NCBI GenBank assembly: GCA_005884985.1 | Contig: VAYK01000103.1 | Coordinates: 1 to 13,682 of the forward strand | Source: Actinomycetota bacterium | GTDB taxonomy: Bacteria; Actinomycetota; Thermoleophilia; Solirubrobacterales; 70-9 | Length of the DNA: 13,682 nucleotides | Reading direction: 5' to 3' | Translations under genes and position numbers: made by a program | Part shown: piece after piece, positions 1 through 6,019 of the stretch | Position numbering within the stretch: the first letter of the stretch is position 1 | Layout: each line of letters begins with the position of its first letter | Notes under the pieces: model-generated | The model's input: the letters and a program-made list of their open reading frames with translations, nothing else | Told to the model about the DNA's origin: nothing | The model's database searches: none

Positions 1-1048
1 AGCTGCCGGGAGGCGGCGGCGCCTTCGCCTCCTCGTCGTCGATGAATTTGAGGCGTTCGACGTCGAAATCGCGCTCGTCGACCCAGTCGCCCTCGAGTTC
101 CTCCTCGACCATCTCGCGGAATGCGTCGATCCCGACCTTGTCGATCAGCACCTTGATCCGAGCACGGGCGCGGTTCTCACGCAGCCACTCCTGGCGATCG
201 AAGATCCGCCAGCAGGCCTCGGCGACCTTGAGGTAGTCGCCGTTTTCGAGCTCGACGAACTCGTAGAGGGTGGGGGCGATGCGCGGCATGATCGAGGTGC
301 CGCCGCCGACCCTGATCTCGACCCCGCGGACGCCGTCGCGCATCCGCGGTATGAAGCCGATGTCGTGGATGCCGGTCATCGCCACGTCCTCGTCGGTGGC
401 GGTGAACGCCGTCTTCACCTTGCGTGGCATCAGCTGCGTCACCGGGTGGCGCACGAAGTAGCGGACGTAGGCCATCGCGTAGGGGGTGATGTCGAAGAGC
501 TCGCCTTCGGAGATCCCGGCCCAGGGGTCCCCGGTGACGTTGCGGATCGTGTTGCCGCAGCCCTCGCGCGAGGAGAGCCCCGCGTCGCTGATCAGGCGGA
601 TGAACTGGGCCGCGTCTGGCAGCGGCACGTGGTGGATCTGGATGTTCTCGCGCGTCGTGATGTGGCCCTTGCGCAGCGGAGCCCACTTCTCGATCGCGTC
701 CGCGAACGCCTCCATCTGCTCGGGGGTGACGCCGCCCAGCGGCAACTTGACGCGGATCATCTGCACGTCGGGCTGGCGCTGGCCGTAGACGCCCTGCTTG
801 AGGCGGAAGCCGATGAACTTGTCCTCGGGCACCTCACCCCGCATGAACTTGGCGGCCTCGGTGTCGAAGTCGTCGAACTCCCGCTCGAGGATCGGGATCA
901 CGTGGCCGGGGACGTTCTCGTAGACCTCGGGGTTCTCGAGCGAGCCGACCCGCCCCTTGCCCTTCTGGTCCTTCTCGCTGACCTTGTGCTTGTGCTCCGC
1001 GGCGAGGCGCTCCGCCGCCGACGCCTGCTGCACGGCTGTGGGCTCCAT
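1..1048 (-). CDS. Nitrite/sulfite reductase (ferredoxin-type), N-terminal part, truncated by window edge
   Basis: About 349 codons are visible and the frame is open to the left edge. Family members use siroheme and a [4Fe-4S] cluster for six-electron reduction of sulfite to sulfide or nitrite to ammonia in the cytoplasm. Seen here: a first ferredoxin-like half-domain (about residues 78-145, with FIGFRLKQGVYGQRQPD and TTRENIQIHHV), then the signature GCGNTIRNVTGDPWAG (163-178) and the first catalytic half-repeat (about 205-260, HDIGFIPR, GGG). The cluster cysteines lie in the second half in this family, off the window, so their presence cannot be checked. Sulfite versus nitrite preference cannot be decided. 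The ATG at 1046-1048 has no Shine-Dalgarno site; a -10-like TGTAAT ends 9 nt before it, so the mRNA may be leaderless. Transcribed alone as far as can be seen. Confidence 0.93.
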   Translation of the reverse strand, partial: MEPTAVQQASAAERLAAEHKHKVSEKDQKGKGRVGSLENPEVYENVPGHVIPILEREFDDFDTEAAKFMRGEVPEDKFIGFRLKQGVYGQRQPDVQMIRVKLPLGGVTPEQMEAFADAIEKWAPLRKGHITTRENIQIHHVPLPDAAQFIRLISDAGLSSREGCGNTIRNVTGDPWAGISEGELFDITPYAMAYVRYFVRHPVTQLMPRKVKTAFTATDEDVAMTGIHDIGFIPRMRDGVRGVEIRVGGGTSIMPRIAPTLYEFVELENGDYLKVAEACWRIFDRQEWLRENRARARIKVLIDKVGIDAFREMVEEELEGDWVDERDFDVERLKFIDDEEAKAPPPPGS

Positions 1049-1057
1049 CCCGGCAGT

Positions 1058-1063
1058 ATTACA
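1058..1063 (-). promoter_or_regulatory. Candidate -10 box (TGTAAT) of the reductase gene
   Basis: On the minus strand TGTAAT is followed by 9 nt and the ATG. It matches TATAAT at five of six positions; an overlapping reading, TAATAC (1056-1061), is also possible. No clear -35 box is seen. A start site close to the ATG would give a leaderless or nearly leaderless transcript. Confidence 0.35.
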
Positions 1064-1112
1064 CAAATCCTGACCGGCTTTAGGGCATTTTGCCGAGGGC
1101 CAACGGGCAGCA

Positions 1113-1125
1113 GGGCGCCACGCCC
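1113..1125. other. Short hairpin downstream of the dodecin-like gene
   Basis: GGGCG-CCA-CGCCC is a perfect 5-bp stem with a 3-nt loop, 40 nt past the dodecin-like stop on the minus strand. There is no U-tract, and stems this short occur by chance in GC-rich DNA. It might end the epsilon-like/dodecin transcript. Confidence 0.2.
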
Positions 1126-1164
1126 GGGCTAGCGGGATTGACTGAGCGGCCGCCGGCTTTTGTC

Positions 1165-1342
1165 TTAGTCGACTTCGGTGCCCTCGATCAGGAACGCGAC
1201 CCTCCCGGATGCCGGTGCTGACGATGTCGACTGCGCGGATGTTCCGCAGCGAGCTCTGCGCCTGCTTCAGCGCCTGCATCGCCGCGTCGTCGCTGGACGT
1301 CTTGGAGCTTCCTACCAGCTCGATGATCTTGACTACGGCCAC
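1165..1342 (-). pseudogene. Dodecin-like flavin-binding protein gene, frameshifted and shortened
   Basis: Dodecins are ~65-71-residue proteins that assemble into dodecamers and bind or buffer flavins. From a GTG at 1340-1342 with a good ribosome-binding site (AGGAGGAGA, 5 nt spacing) the frame gives VAVVKIIELVGSSKTSS, then a helix and SLRNIRAVDIVSTGIRE, a typical dodecin first 46 residues. It then reads out of register. A dodecin-like end, RVAFLIEGTEVD plus TAA, follows at once in another frame. The 178-nt span is not a multiple of three and codes ~59 residues, so roughly ten residues before the last beta strand are missing as well as the frame being broken. The crossover lies near 1200-1210. 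Without a frameshift the first frame reads on toward the reductase gene with no stop that I found. The GTG overlaps the end of the epsilon-like gene by 10 nt. Either true decay or a sequence error. Confidence 0.7.
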
Positions 1343-1614
1343 TCTCTCCTCCTGTTCGTCGCTTTCAGGGTGCGGGGTCCTGCTTTCAGAACCCGGGGTG
1401 CTGGCCCGTGCTCCGTGCGGGCGGAGATCGCTTCGCGTAGCGCCGCTCGCTGCCAGGGACTCTGCGCCGGGCCGGCCACAGGCGGAGCGGGGGCGGTCTC
1501 GGCGAGGAACTGCTCGAGCGCGGCGACGATCGCCGCCGCCTCGGTCTCCGAGGCGGGTTCCGTGATCAACTCGATCCGCGGCCTGGGCGGCCTGCGCGTG
1601 CCGTTCGTCGGCAT
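1333..1614 (-). CDS. Acyl-CoA carboxylase epsilon-subunit-like small protein
   Basis: 93 residues from the ATG at 1612-1614. Pattern: a basic N-terminus, a beta-strand segment (PRIELITEPAS, about 12-22), a helix (TEAAAIVAALEQFLAE, 24-39), a Pro/Ala linker, then SPWQRAALREAI (52-63). This order of strand, helix, linker and a Trp-containing motif is that of actinobacterial AccE/PccE-type epsilon subunits, which bind the carboxyltransferase and stimulate the complex. The C-terminal ~25 residues (basic, ending RRREWP) are not typical. The carboxyltransferase gene lies on the same strand but is separated by two other genes. A GTG at 1621-1623 is an alternative start, but the ATG sits 7 nt after a -10-like TAGAGT. 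Its stop overlaps the dodecin start by 10 nt, suggesting coupled translation. Family assignment is from pattern only. Confidence 0.6.
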   Translation of the reverse strand: MPTNGTRRPPRPRIELITEPASETEAAAIVAALEQFLAETAPAPPVAGPAQSPWQRAALREAISARTEHGPAPRVLKAGPRTLKATNRRREWP

Positions 1615-1621
1615 GTGCCGC

Positions 1622-1627
1622 ACTCTA
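1622..1627 (-). promoter_or_regulatory. Candidate -10 box (TAGAGT) for the epsilon-like gene
   Basis: On the minus strand TAGAGT is followed by 7 nt and the ATG at 1612-1614, fitting the TAnnnT pattern and spacing of leaderless actinobacterial genes. It shares two bases with the divergent box at 1626-1631. Confidence 0.4.
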
Positions 1628-1631
1628 ACCT
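1626..1631 (+). promoter_or_regulatory. Candidate -10 box (TAACCT) for the cyclodeaminase-family gene
   Basis: TAACCT is followed by exactly 6 nt and the GTG at 1638, the spacing expected if transcription begins at the start codon itself. No useful Shine-Dalgarno site precedes the GTG. The box overlaps the opposite-strand box by TA (1626-1627). Confidence 0.4.
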
Positions 1632-1637
1632 CAGGCC

Positions 1638-2585
1638 GTGGCGCAGGTCCCCGTCCTCGACGCGAAGGCCGTGCTGGCGGCGGTCAGCCCGGCGGAGGCG
1701 ATCGAGCGGACGCGGCTGGCGTTTGAGCGGCACGCCGTCGGCGAGTGGGCGATGCCGCCGAAGGTCTACCTCGACTCGCCGCCGAACGGCGACTTCCGCG
1801 CCATGCCCGCGCGAGGCGAGGGCTTCGCGTTGCTCAAGTGGGTGACCTCGTTCCCACACAACTCCGAGCGCGGCTTGCCGGTCGTCACCGGGGCGCTGCT
1901 CCTCTCCGACGCCGTCACCGGGGAGCTGCGGGCGATCATGGATTGCGCCTCGATCACCTCGCTTCGCACCGGCGCCGCGGCCGCGGTGTCCGCGCAGGTC
2001 CTGGCCGCCGACGGCGCGAGGTCGGTGGGCATGATCGGCTGCGGGGTCAACGGCGCCTGGGCGGCGCGCTGCCTCGCCGCCGCCGGCTACGGATTCGGCG
2101 TCTGCGCGGACACCCGCCCGGAGCCCGCCGGAGCGCTGGCCGCCGAGCTCGGCTGGCGGGTGGGCGCGCGGAGCGAGGCAGCGGCTCAGGACCTGGTGGT
2201 GACGGTGACGCCGGCCGAGCAGGCCGTGATCCTCGCCTCGGACTTGCGCGCTGGCCAGCACCTGGCCGTGCTGGGCGCCGACGTTCGGGGAAAGTGCGAG
2301 GTCGAGCTCGCCGCGCTGCAGCGCTGCCGCCTGTTCTGCGACGAGTGGCAGCAGGCCGCCGGAGGCGGCGAGCTGGCTGGGGCCGTGGCCGACGGTGTGG
2401 TGACCCGGGACCGGGTCACGCAGCTCGGGGACGTGATCGCGGGCCGCTCCGAGGGCCGGCGCTCGGCCGAGGAGGTCACGCTGTTTGACTCGACGGGCCT
2501 CGCGATCCAGGACCTCGGAATCGCCACGGCCGCCTACGAGGCGTGGCGGGAGGGGAGAGTCGAGGCGGTCGAGGTCGGCCTCTAG
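1638..2585 (+). CDS. Ornithine cyclodeaminase/mu-crystallin family dehydrogenase
   Basis: 315 residues, the usual family length. These NAD(P)-dependent cytosolic enzymes act on amino or imino acids (ornithine to proline, alanine dehydrogenase, ketimine reductases), so the substrate cannot be named from sequence. Seen: N-terminal substrate segment with MPPKVYLD (39-46) and Lys67 (LLKWVTSF); Arg110 in the conserved ASITSLRTGAAAA stretch; a Rossmann loop GMIGCGVNG (131-139); Asp215 in LGADVRGKCEVE, aligned by pattern with the catalytic Asp of bacterial ornithine cyclodeaminase; and the C-terminal family motif TLFDSTGLAIQDLGIA (281-296). All key positions I know are present, so it should be active. 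The GTG at 1638 gives a complete N-terminus; no Shine-Dalgarno site is seen and the gene may be leaderless. It is head to head with the epsilon-like gene, start codons 23 nt apart, and convergent with the membrane protein gene. Confidence 0.9.
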   Translation: MAQVPVLDAKAVLAAVSPAEAIERTRLAFERHAVGEWAMPPKVYLDSPPNGDFRAMPARGEGFALLKWVTSFPHNSERGLPVVTGALLLSDAVTGELRAIMDCASITSLRTGAAAAVSAQVLAADGARSVGMIGCGVNGAWAARCLAAAGYGFGVCADTRPEPAGALAAELGWRVGARSEAAAQDLVVTVTPAEQAVILASDLRAGQHLAVLGADVRGKCEVELAALQRCRLFCDEWQQAAGGGELAGAVADGVVTRDRVTQLGDVIAGRSEGRRSAEEVTLFDSTGLAIQDLGIATAAYEAWREGRVEAVEVGL

Positions 2586-2588
2586 CGC

Positions 2589-2604
2589 CGCGGCCTCAGC
2601 CGCG
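2589..2604. terminator. Hairpin between convergent genes, possible bidirectional terminator
   Basis: CGCGGC-CTCA-GCCGCG is a perfect 6-bp GC stem with a 4-nt loop. It begins 3 nt after the cyclodeaminase-family stop and contains the stop of the opposing membrane-protein gene (2596-2598). No U-tract follows on either strand, so intrinsic termination is uncertain. Confidence 0.4.
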
Positions 2605-3204
2605 TTCCTCCTCGGCCAGGGGAATCTCGGACGTCGGCTCCGCCTCCGCATATTCGGCGTTGGAATCCTCGGCGTCGATGTATTCGGTCTCCGCGTACTC
2701 GTCGGCGTACTCCTCCTCGGCGGCCTCCTCGTATGGCTCGGCCTCGTCGGGATTGGCCGCCGCCGGCGCTGCGTCGCTCCACTCGGTGTCCTCTTCCCTG
2801 GGCCGGAGCGTGATCACGAGCGAGACTCGCGCCGCGCTCAGGATGCCGCCCACCGTGAGCGCGCCCGCCGCGCCGAGGGCGATCCAGGTCCCGGTCTCCG
2901 CCGACCGGTGGATCGCGGTCGGAGGGTGGTTGATCAGTGCAGCGATCACGATCACGAACGCCGCGATGCCGATGGCCGGGAGCCAGCGCGGCGTCAGGGC
3001 CGCGAGCGACCCCTCCGGATGGATTGCCCCTCCGATCGCGATCACCAGCGCGGTGACGGCGAGCGCGGCGAGCAACAGGTCGACGATCTCGAACGCGGTC
3101 CAGGCGCTGACGCCGGGCGCGTACCAGTCCAGGAACAGGCTCACGATCAGCCCGATTGCCGCGACGACGACGAGCGCCTGGCCTCCGTTGATTCGCTCGG
3201 GCAT
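2596..3204 (-). CDS. Membrane protein with four predicted helices and an acidic Tyr-rich tail; function unknown
   Basis: 202 residues. Hydrophobic segments at about 9-27, 38-61, 73-92 and 106-127 give a four-helix inner-membrane core; FLDWYAPG after the first helix and SAWTAFEIVD before the second recall small uncharacterised actinobacterial membrane proteins. From about residue 135 the protein turns hydrophilic and very acidic, with repeated E-Y, Y-A and A-E units (for example EEEYADEYAETEY at 163-175), likely disordered. With four helices and a short N-terminus the tail should be on the same side as the N-terminus, probably cytoplasmic. The start at 3202-3204 is chosen over an upstream ATG at 3235-3237 because a strong ribosome-binding site (AGGAGG) lies 7 nt before it, inside the longer reading. 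It lies on the same strand as the carboxyltransferase gene but beyond a strong inverted repeat, so it may have its own promoter. No function is proposed. Confidence 0.85.
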   Translation of the reverse strand: MPERINGGQALVVVAAIGLIVSLFLDWYAPGVSAWTAFEIVDLLLAALAVTALVIAIGGAIHPEGSLAALTPRWLPAIGIAAFVIVIAALINHPPTAIHRSAETGTWIALGAAGALTVGGILSAARVSLVITLRPREEDTEWSDAAPAAANPDEAEPYEEAAEEEYADEYAETEYIDAEDSNAEYAEAEPTSEIPLAEEERG

Positions 3205-3242
3205 TCGCCACCTCCTACCCAGATTGCCTGCGGACATGCCAA

Positions 3243-3248
3243 AGGCTA
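3243..3248 (-). promoter_or_regulatory. Candidate -10 box (TAGCCT) for the membrane protein gene
   Basis: TAGCCT on the minus strand lies 38 nt before the ATG at 3204, between the inverted repeat and the gene. It would give a ~30-nt leader holding the AGGAGG site. No convincing -35 is seen at the right distance. Confidence 0.25.
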
Positions 3249-3275
3249 TGAGTTGGCGCGGCGCTCACCGGCCGC

Positions 3276-3316
3276 TGGGCCGAATTTCCCGCCCATGCGC
3301 CGTGAAATTCGGCCCA
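3276..3316 (-). terminator. 13-bp perfect inverted repeat after the carboxyltransferase gene
   Basis: Left arm TGGGCCGAATTTC (3276-3288) and right arm GAAATTCGGCCCA (3304-3316) are exact reverse complements around a 15-nt spacer. On the minus strand the repeat begins 7 nt after the carboxyltransferase stop. It would form a stable RNA hairpin and is the strongest inverted repeat I found in the window. No U-tract follows; many actinobacterial terminators lack one. It could instead be a protein-binding operator upstream of the membrane-protein gene. Confidence 0.6.
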
Positions 3317-3323
3317 CCCGAGG

Positions 3324-4892
3324 CTACAGCGGGATGTTGCCGTGCTTTCGCTTCGGCTGATCGACGCGCTTGGTCTGCAGGGTTCGCAGGGCGCGGATCA
3401 GCTTCGGGCGCGTCTCGTGGGGGACGATCACGTCGTCGATGTAGCCCCGTTCGGCGGCCGAGTAGGGGTTCGCGAAGCGCGCCTTGTAGTCGGTGATCAG
3501 CTTCTCGCGGCGCTCGTCGGGCGTCGGGGAGCTCTGGATGTCGCGGCGAAAGATGATGTTGACCGCGCCCTCAGGGCCCATCACCGCGACCTCTGACGTC
3601 GGCCAGGCGAAGTTGAAGTCGGCGAGCATGTGCTTGGAGGCCATCACGTCGTAGGCGCCTCCGTAGGCCTTGCGGGTGACGACGGTGAGCTTCGGCACCG
3701 TCGCTTCGGTGAATGCGTAGAGCAGCTTCGCCCCGTGGCGGATGATCCCGCCCCACTCCTGCGACGTCCCGGGCAGGAACCCGGGCACGTCGGTGAAGGT
3801 GAGCAGCGGGATGTTGAAGGCGTCGCAGAAGCGCACGAAGCGCGCCCCCTTCACCGAGGAATCGATGTCGAGCACTCCGGCCAGGTGGCGGGGTTGGTTG
3901 CCGACCACGCCGACCGGATAGCCGTCGAGGCGGGCGAGGCCAACGACGATGTTCTGCGCGTAGTGCGCGTGGACCTCGAAGAAGTCGCCGTCATCGACGA
4001 TCCGCGAGATCACGTCGCGCATGTCGTAGGGCTTCGAGGCATCGTCGGGGACGATCGTGTCGAGCGCCTCGTCGGCACGGTCGGGGTCGTCGTAGGGCTC
4101 GGCCCGCGGCGGCATCTCGAGGTTGTTGAGGGGAAGGAAGGACATCAGGTAGCGGACGTCCTCGAGGCATTGCTCCTCGTTGTCGGCCGCGAAGTGGGCG
4201 ACGCCGGACTTCGAGCTGTGGGTCATCGCCCCGCCCAGCTCCTCGAACGTCGGCTCCTCGCCGGTCACCGTCTTGATGACGTCGGGGCCGGTGATGAACA
4301 TGTGAGAGGTCTCCTTGACCATGAAGATGAAGTCGGTCATCGCCGGCGAGTACACGGCGCCGCCCGCACACGGCCCCATGATCAGGCTGATCTGCGGGAT
4401 CACCCCCGAGCACTGAACGTTGCGCACGAAGACGTCGCCGTAGGCGCCCAGCGACACGACCCCCTCCTGGATTCGCGCCCCGCCGGAGTCGTTGATGCCG
4501 ATGACCGGCGCCCCGATCTTCGCGGCCAAGTCCATGACCTTGCACATCTTCTCCGCCATCACCTCGCCGAGCGACCCGCCGAAGACCGTGAAGTCCTGCG
4601 AGAAGACGACCACGGGCCGGCCGTCGATCGTTCCCCAGCCCGTCACCACAGCGTCGCCGTAGGGGCGGCGCCTTTGCATCTCGAACTCGTAGGTGCGGTG
4701 GCGGACGAAGGTGTCTAGCTCCTCGAACGAGCCCGGGTCGAGCAGCTTGTGGACCCGCTCGCGCGCGGTCAGCTTGCCCTTCTCGTGTTGTTTTTCGACT
4801 GCCTCGCTGGAGGCGGAGTGGATCGCCTGCTCGCGCAGCTCCCGCAGGTAGGCGAGCTTCTCCTCGTGGGTCTCGGGGAACTTCTCCCGCAC
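3324..4892 (-). CDS. pccB: Acyl-CoA (probably propionyl-CoA) carboxylase, carboxyltransferase beta subunit
   Basis: 522 residues, full length for the family. It transfers CO2 from carboxybiotin to an acyl-CoA; with propionyl-CoA the product is (S)-methylmalonyl-CoA. Two crotonase-like halves are visible. The N half (about 30-280) has oxyanion-hole loops NDSGGARIQEG (134-144) and GPCAGGAVYSPA (173-184). The C half (about 285-510) has VPGFLPGTSQEWGGIIRHGAK (369-389, only key residues matter: GFLPG, GIIRHGAK) and AYGGAYDVM (409-417). Asp415 sits where Streptomyces PccB has the Asp linked to propionyl-CoA preference and acetyl-CoA-preferring homologues have Ile (from memory). The GTG at 4890-4892 is the first possible start, since an in-frame TAG is 12 nt upstream; there is no Shine-Dalgarno site, but TAGAAT ends 9 nt before it. 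The biotin subunit is not in the window. The downstream mutase gene at 7540-9261 would complete the propionate route. Confidence 0.95.
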   Translation of the reverse strand: MREKFPETHEEKLAYLRELREQAIHSASSEAVEKQHEKGKLTARERVHKLLDPGSFEELDTFVRHRTYEFEMQRRRPYGDAVVTGWGTIDGRPVVVFSQDFTVFGGSLGEVMAEKMCKVMDLAAKIGAPVIGINDSGGARIQEGVVSLGAYGDVFVRNVQCSGVIPQISLIMGPCAGGAVYSPAMTDFIFMVKETSHMFITGPDVIKTVTGEEPTFEELGGAMTHSSKSGVAHFAADNEEQCLEDVRYLMSFLPLNNLEMPPRAEPYDDPDRADEALDTIVPDDASKPYDMRDVISRIVDDGDFFEVHAHYAQNIVVGLARLDGYPVGVVGNQPRHLAGVLDIDSSVKGARFVRFCDAFNIPLLTFTDVPGFLPGTSQEWGGIIRHGAKLLYAFTEATVPKLTVVTRKAYGGAYDVMASKHMLADFNFAWPTSEVAVMGPEGAVNIIFRRDIQSSPTPDERREKLITDYKARFANPYSAAERGYIDDVIVPHETRPKLIRALRTLQTKRVDQPKRKHGNIPL

Positions 4893-4901
4893 GGCGCGCC
4901 G

Positions 4902-4907
4902 ATTCTA
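4902..4907 (-). promoter_or_regulatory. Candidate -10 box (TAGAAT) for the carboxyltransferase gene
   Basis: On the minus strand TAGAAT matches TATAAT at five of six positions, followed by 9 nt and the GTG. It suggests a leaderless or near-leaderless transcript independent of the HD-GYP gene upstream. No clear -35 box. Confidence 0.45.
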
Positions 4908-4932
4908 CGCGCGGGAGAGGGTTACCCCCCGG

Positions 4933-4948
4933 GCGCTTGAGCAAGCGC
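4933..4948 (-). terminator. Hairpin between the HD-GYP-like and carboxyltransferase genes
   Basis: GCGCTT-GAGC-AAGCGC is a perfect 6-bp stem with a 4-nt loop in the 73-nt gap, 17 nt past the HD-GYP-like stop. No U-tract follows. Together with the -10-like box downstream, it suggests the two genes may be separate transcription units. Confidence 0.4.
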
Positions 4949-4965
4949 GGGCAGGGCGGAGGCGA

Positions 4966-5628
4966 CTAAACCCCGGGGGTGGCGGCTCGCTCCAGCAGCG
5001 CGGCCAGGGCCGCGATCACCCGCGGGTCGAGCTCGGTGCCGGCGGCGTGCCGAAGCTCGTCGAGGGCCGCCTGCTGGCGCTCGCGGGGGGAGGCGCCCGC
5101 CGGCGCCGGCGCGGCCAGGATCGTGTCGGAGGCGCAGGCAACCCGAACGATCCGCGACTCGATCGGGATCCGCTCGCCGGCGAGGCCGGCCGGCCCCCCT
5201 CCGTCGAAGCGCTCCCCCGCGGCACCAATCCACTCGCAGGCCCGAGCGGGGATGCCCGCGCCACGCGCCAGCTCGGCGGCGCTGGCGAATCGCGACTCAA
5301 TCAGCGCCCGTTCCTCCCGGGTCAGCTTGCGCGAGGGCTTCGCCAGCACCTTGGCCGGCACGTAGACCATGCCGACCTCGTGCAACCTCGCGGCCTCGCG
5401 AACCGCCTCTGCGTCGTCGCGCTCCCCGCCCAGCTCGACGGCCGCGGCGAATGCGTAGGCCGCGGTCCCGTCGGCGTGCTCGCGCGAGCCGGGCAGGTGG
5501 CGCTCGAGCGCGCCGAGGAGCGCCGAGCCCCTCGACCTGATCAGAGTGGCGAGCCTGGGCTCGAACCCTGAAGTCGCGGCCTCGTCAACTTCGGGTGAAC
5601 GGGCGTCGCGCGGGCGATCCGAGCTCAT
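4966..5628 (-). CDS. Degenerate HD-GYP domain protein (probably no phosphodiesterase activity)
   Basis: 220 residues. Active HD-GYP proteins hydrolyse cyclic di-GMP using an HD metal pair, further His ligands and a GYP loop. The scaffold here is recognisable: AARLHEVGMVYVPAKVLAKP (79-98), KLTREERALIESRF (101-114), ERFDGGGPAGLAGERIPIESRI (139-160, in part), and AGTELDPRVIAALAALL (196-212), matching the order of a typical C-terminal HD-GYP domain. The key residues are changed: HD is His83-Glu84, the His of the usual 'RHP' element is Ser/Arg (112-113), the HH pair before the loop is replaced by AAG (136-138), GYP is GPA (145-147), and the VADxxDAL element is ACASDTIL. It is therefore likely a sensor or binding protein rather than an enzyme. 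The N-terminal ~75 residues show no recognised sensor. The ATG at 5628 lies inside the end of the SRPBCC-like gene (44-nt overlap); no better start was found. Confidence 0.75.
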   Translation of the reverse strand: MSSDRPRDARSPEVDEAATSGFEPRLATLIRSRGSALLGALERHLPGSREHADGTAAYAFAAAVELGGERDDAEAVREAARLHEVGMVYVPAKVLAKPSRKLTREERALIESRFASAAELARGAGIPARACEWIGAAGERFDGGGPAGLAGERIPIESRIVRVACASDTILAAPAPAGASPRERQQAALDELRHAAGTELDPRVIAALAALLERAATPGV

Positions 5629-5923
5629 CGAGGAGCTGCTCCAGCACGGTGTCGACGTCGCCCGAGTCGGGCCGCGAGTGCTGGGCGACGATCGAGACCG
5701 AGGTCCCCCATCCCTCTGCGGCGAGCTCGAGCGCGATCCGGGCGTCGCCGGCCTGGACCCCGCTCGTGCGCCAGGCGAGCATCCGCTCCGGCTGGCGGTC
5801 GGTGACCTCGACGGAGACGGATTGCGAGGTGCCCACGACGCCCGCCATCCACGCCTCCATGCGGGCGAGGTCGTCCGCCAGCTCCCACAGCTCGGGGGCG
5901 GACTTGACCAGCGTCCGCTTCAT
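5585..5923 (-). CDS. Small SRPBCC/START-like protein, function unknown
   Basis: 112 residues. The opening MKRTLVKSAPELWELADDL, a strand with VEVTDRQPERMLAWRT (39-53), ARIALELAAEGWGTSVSI (61-78) and a C-terminal helix (DTVLEQLLDELG, 91-102) fit the helix-grip SRPBCC pattern of small lipid- or ligand-binding proteins common in actinobacteria; no ligand can be inferred. The ATG at 5921-5923 is preferred; an in-frame ATG at 5933-5935 would add four residues and also has no clear ribosome-binding site. Its end overlaps the HD-GYP-like gene by 44 nt, suggesting coupled expression. It is divergent from the GT39-like gene, with 96 nt between starts. Confidence 0.72.
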   Translation of the reverse strand: MKRTLVKSAPELWELADDLARMEAWMAGVVGTSQSVSVEVTDRQPERMLAWRTSGVQAGDARIALELAAEGWGTSVSIVAQHSRPDSGDVDTVLEQLLDELGSPARRPFTRS

Positions 5924-6000
5924 CTTCGATTCCATGAACGCGGGCTTCTGCCATCCCCAACCGACTCCTTCCGTGGCGGGACGATTGCAGACTGGCCCCG

Positions 6001-6006
6001 TAGGCT
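6001..6006 (+). promoter_or_regulatory. Weak candidate -10 box (TAGGCT) for the membrane glycosyltransferase
   Basis: TAGGCT lies 13 nt before the ATG at 6020 and fits TAnnnT. The gap is longer than at other starts here and no -35 box is evident, so this is a weak call. Confidence 0.2.
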
Positions 6007-6019
6007 TCCCCGTCCTGGG

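Noticed and set aside
365..1132. Plus-strand open frame opposite the nitrite/sulfite reductase
   Set aside because: The minus-strand frame carries unmistakable reductase motifs over its whole length; the plus frame is its mirror image.
1566..2651. Minus-strand open frame opposite the cyclodeaminase-family gene
   Set aside because: Low-complexity Arg/Gly/Ala translation, no start signals, and the plus strand has a complete conserved protein.
3205..3237. Longer start for the four-helix membrane protein
   Set aside because: The strong AGGAGG site lies within this extension, 7 nt before the ATG at 3204.
3630..4718. Long plus-strand open frame opposite the carboxyltransferase
   Set aside because: Antisense shadow of a clearly conserved gene; His/Asp/Val/Arg-rich composition without domains.
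5546..6019. N-terminal extension of the membrane glycosyltransferase
   Set aside because: The frame is open but the residues are non-hydrophobic, unlike the family and overlap a better-supported minus-strand gene; the ATG at 6020 directly precedes the first membrane helix.
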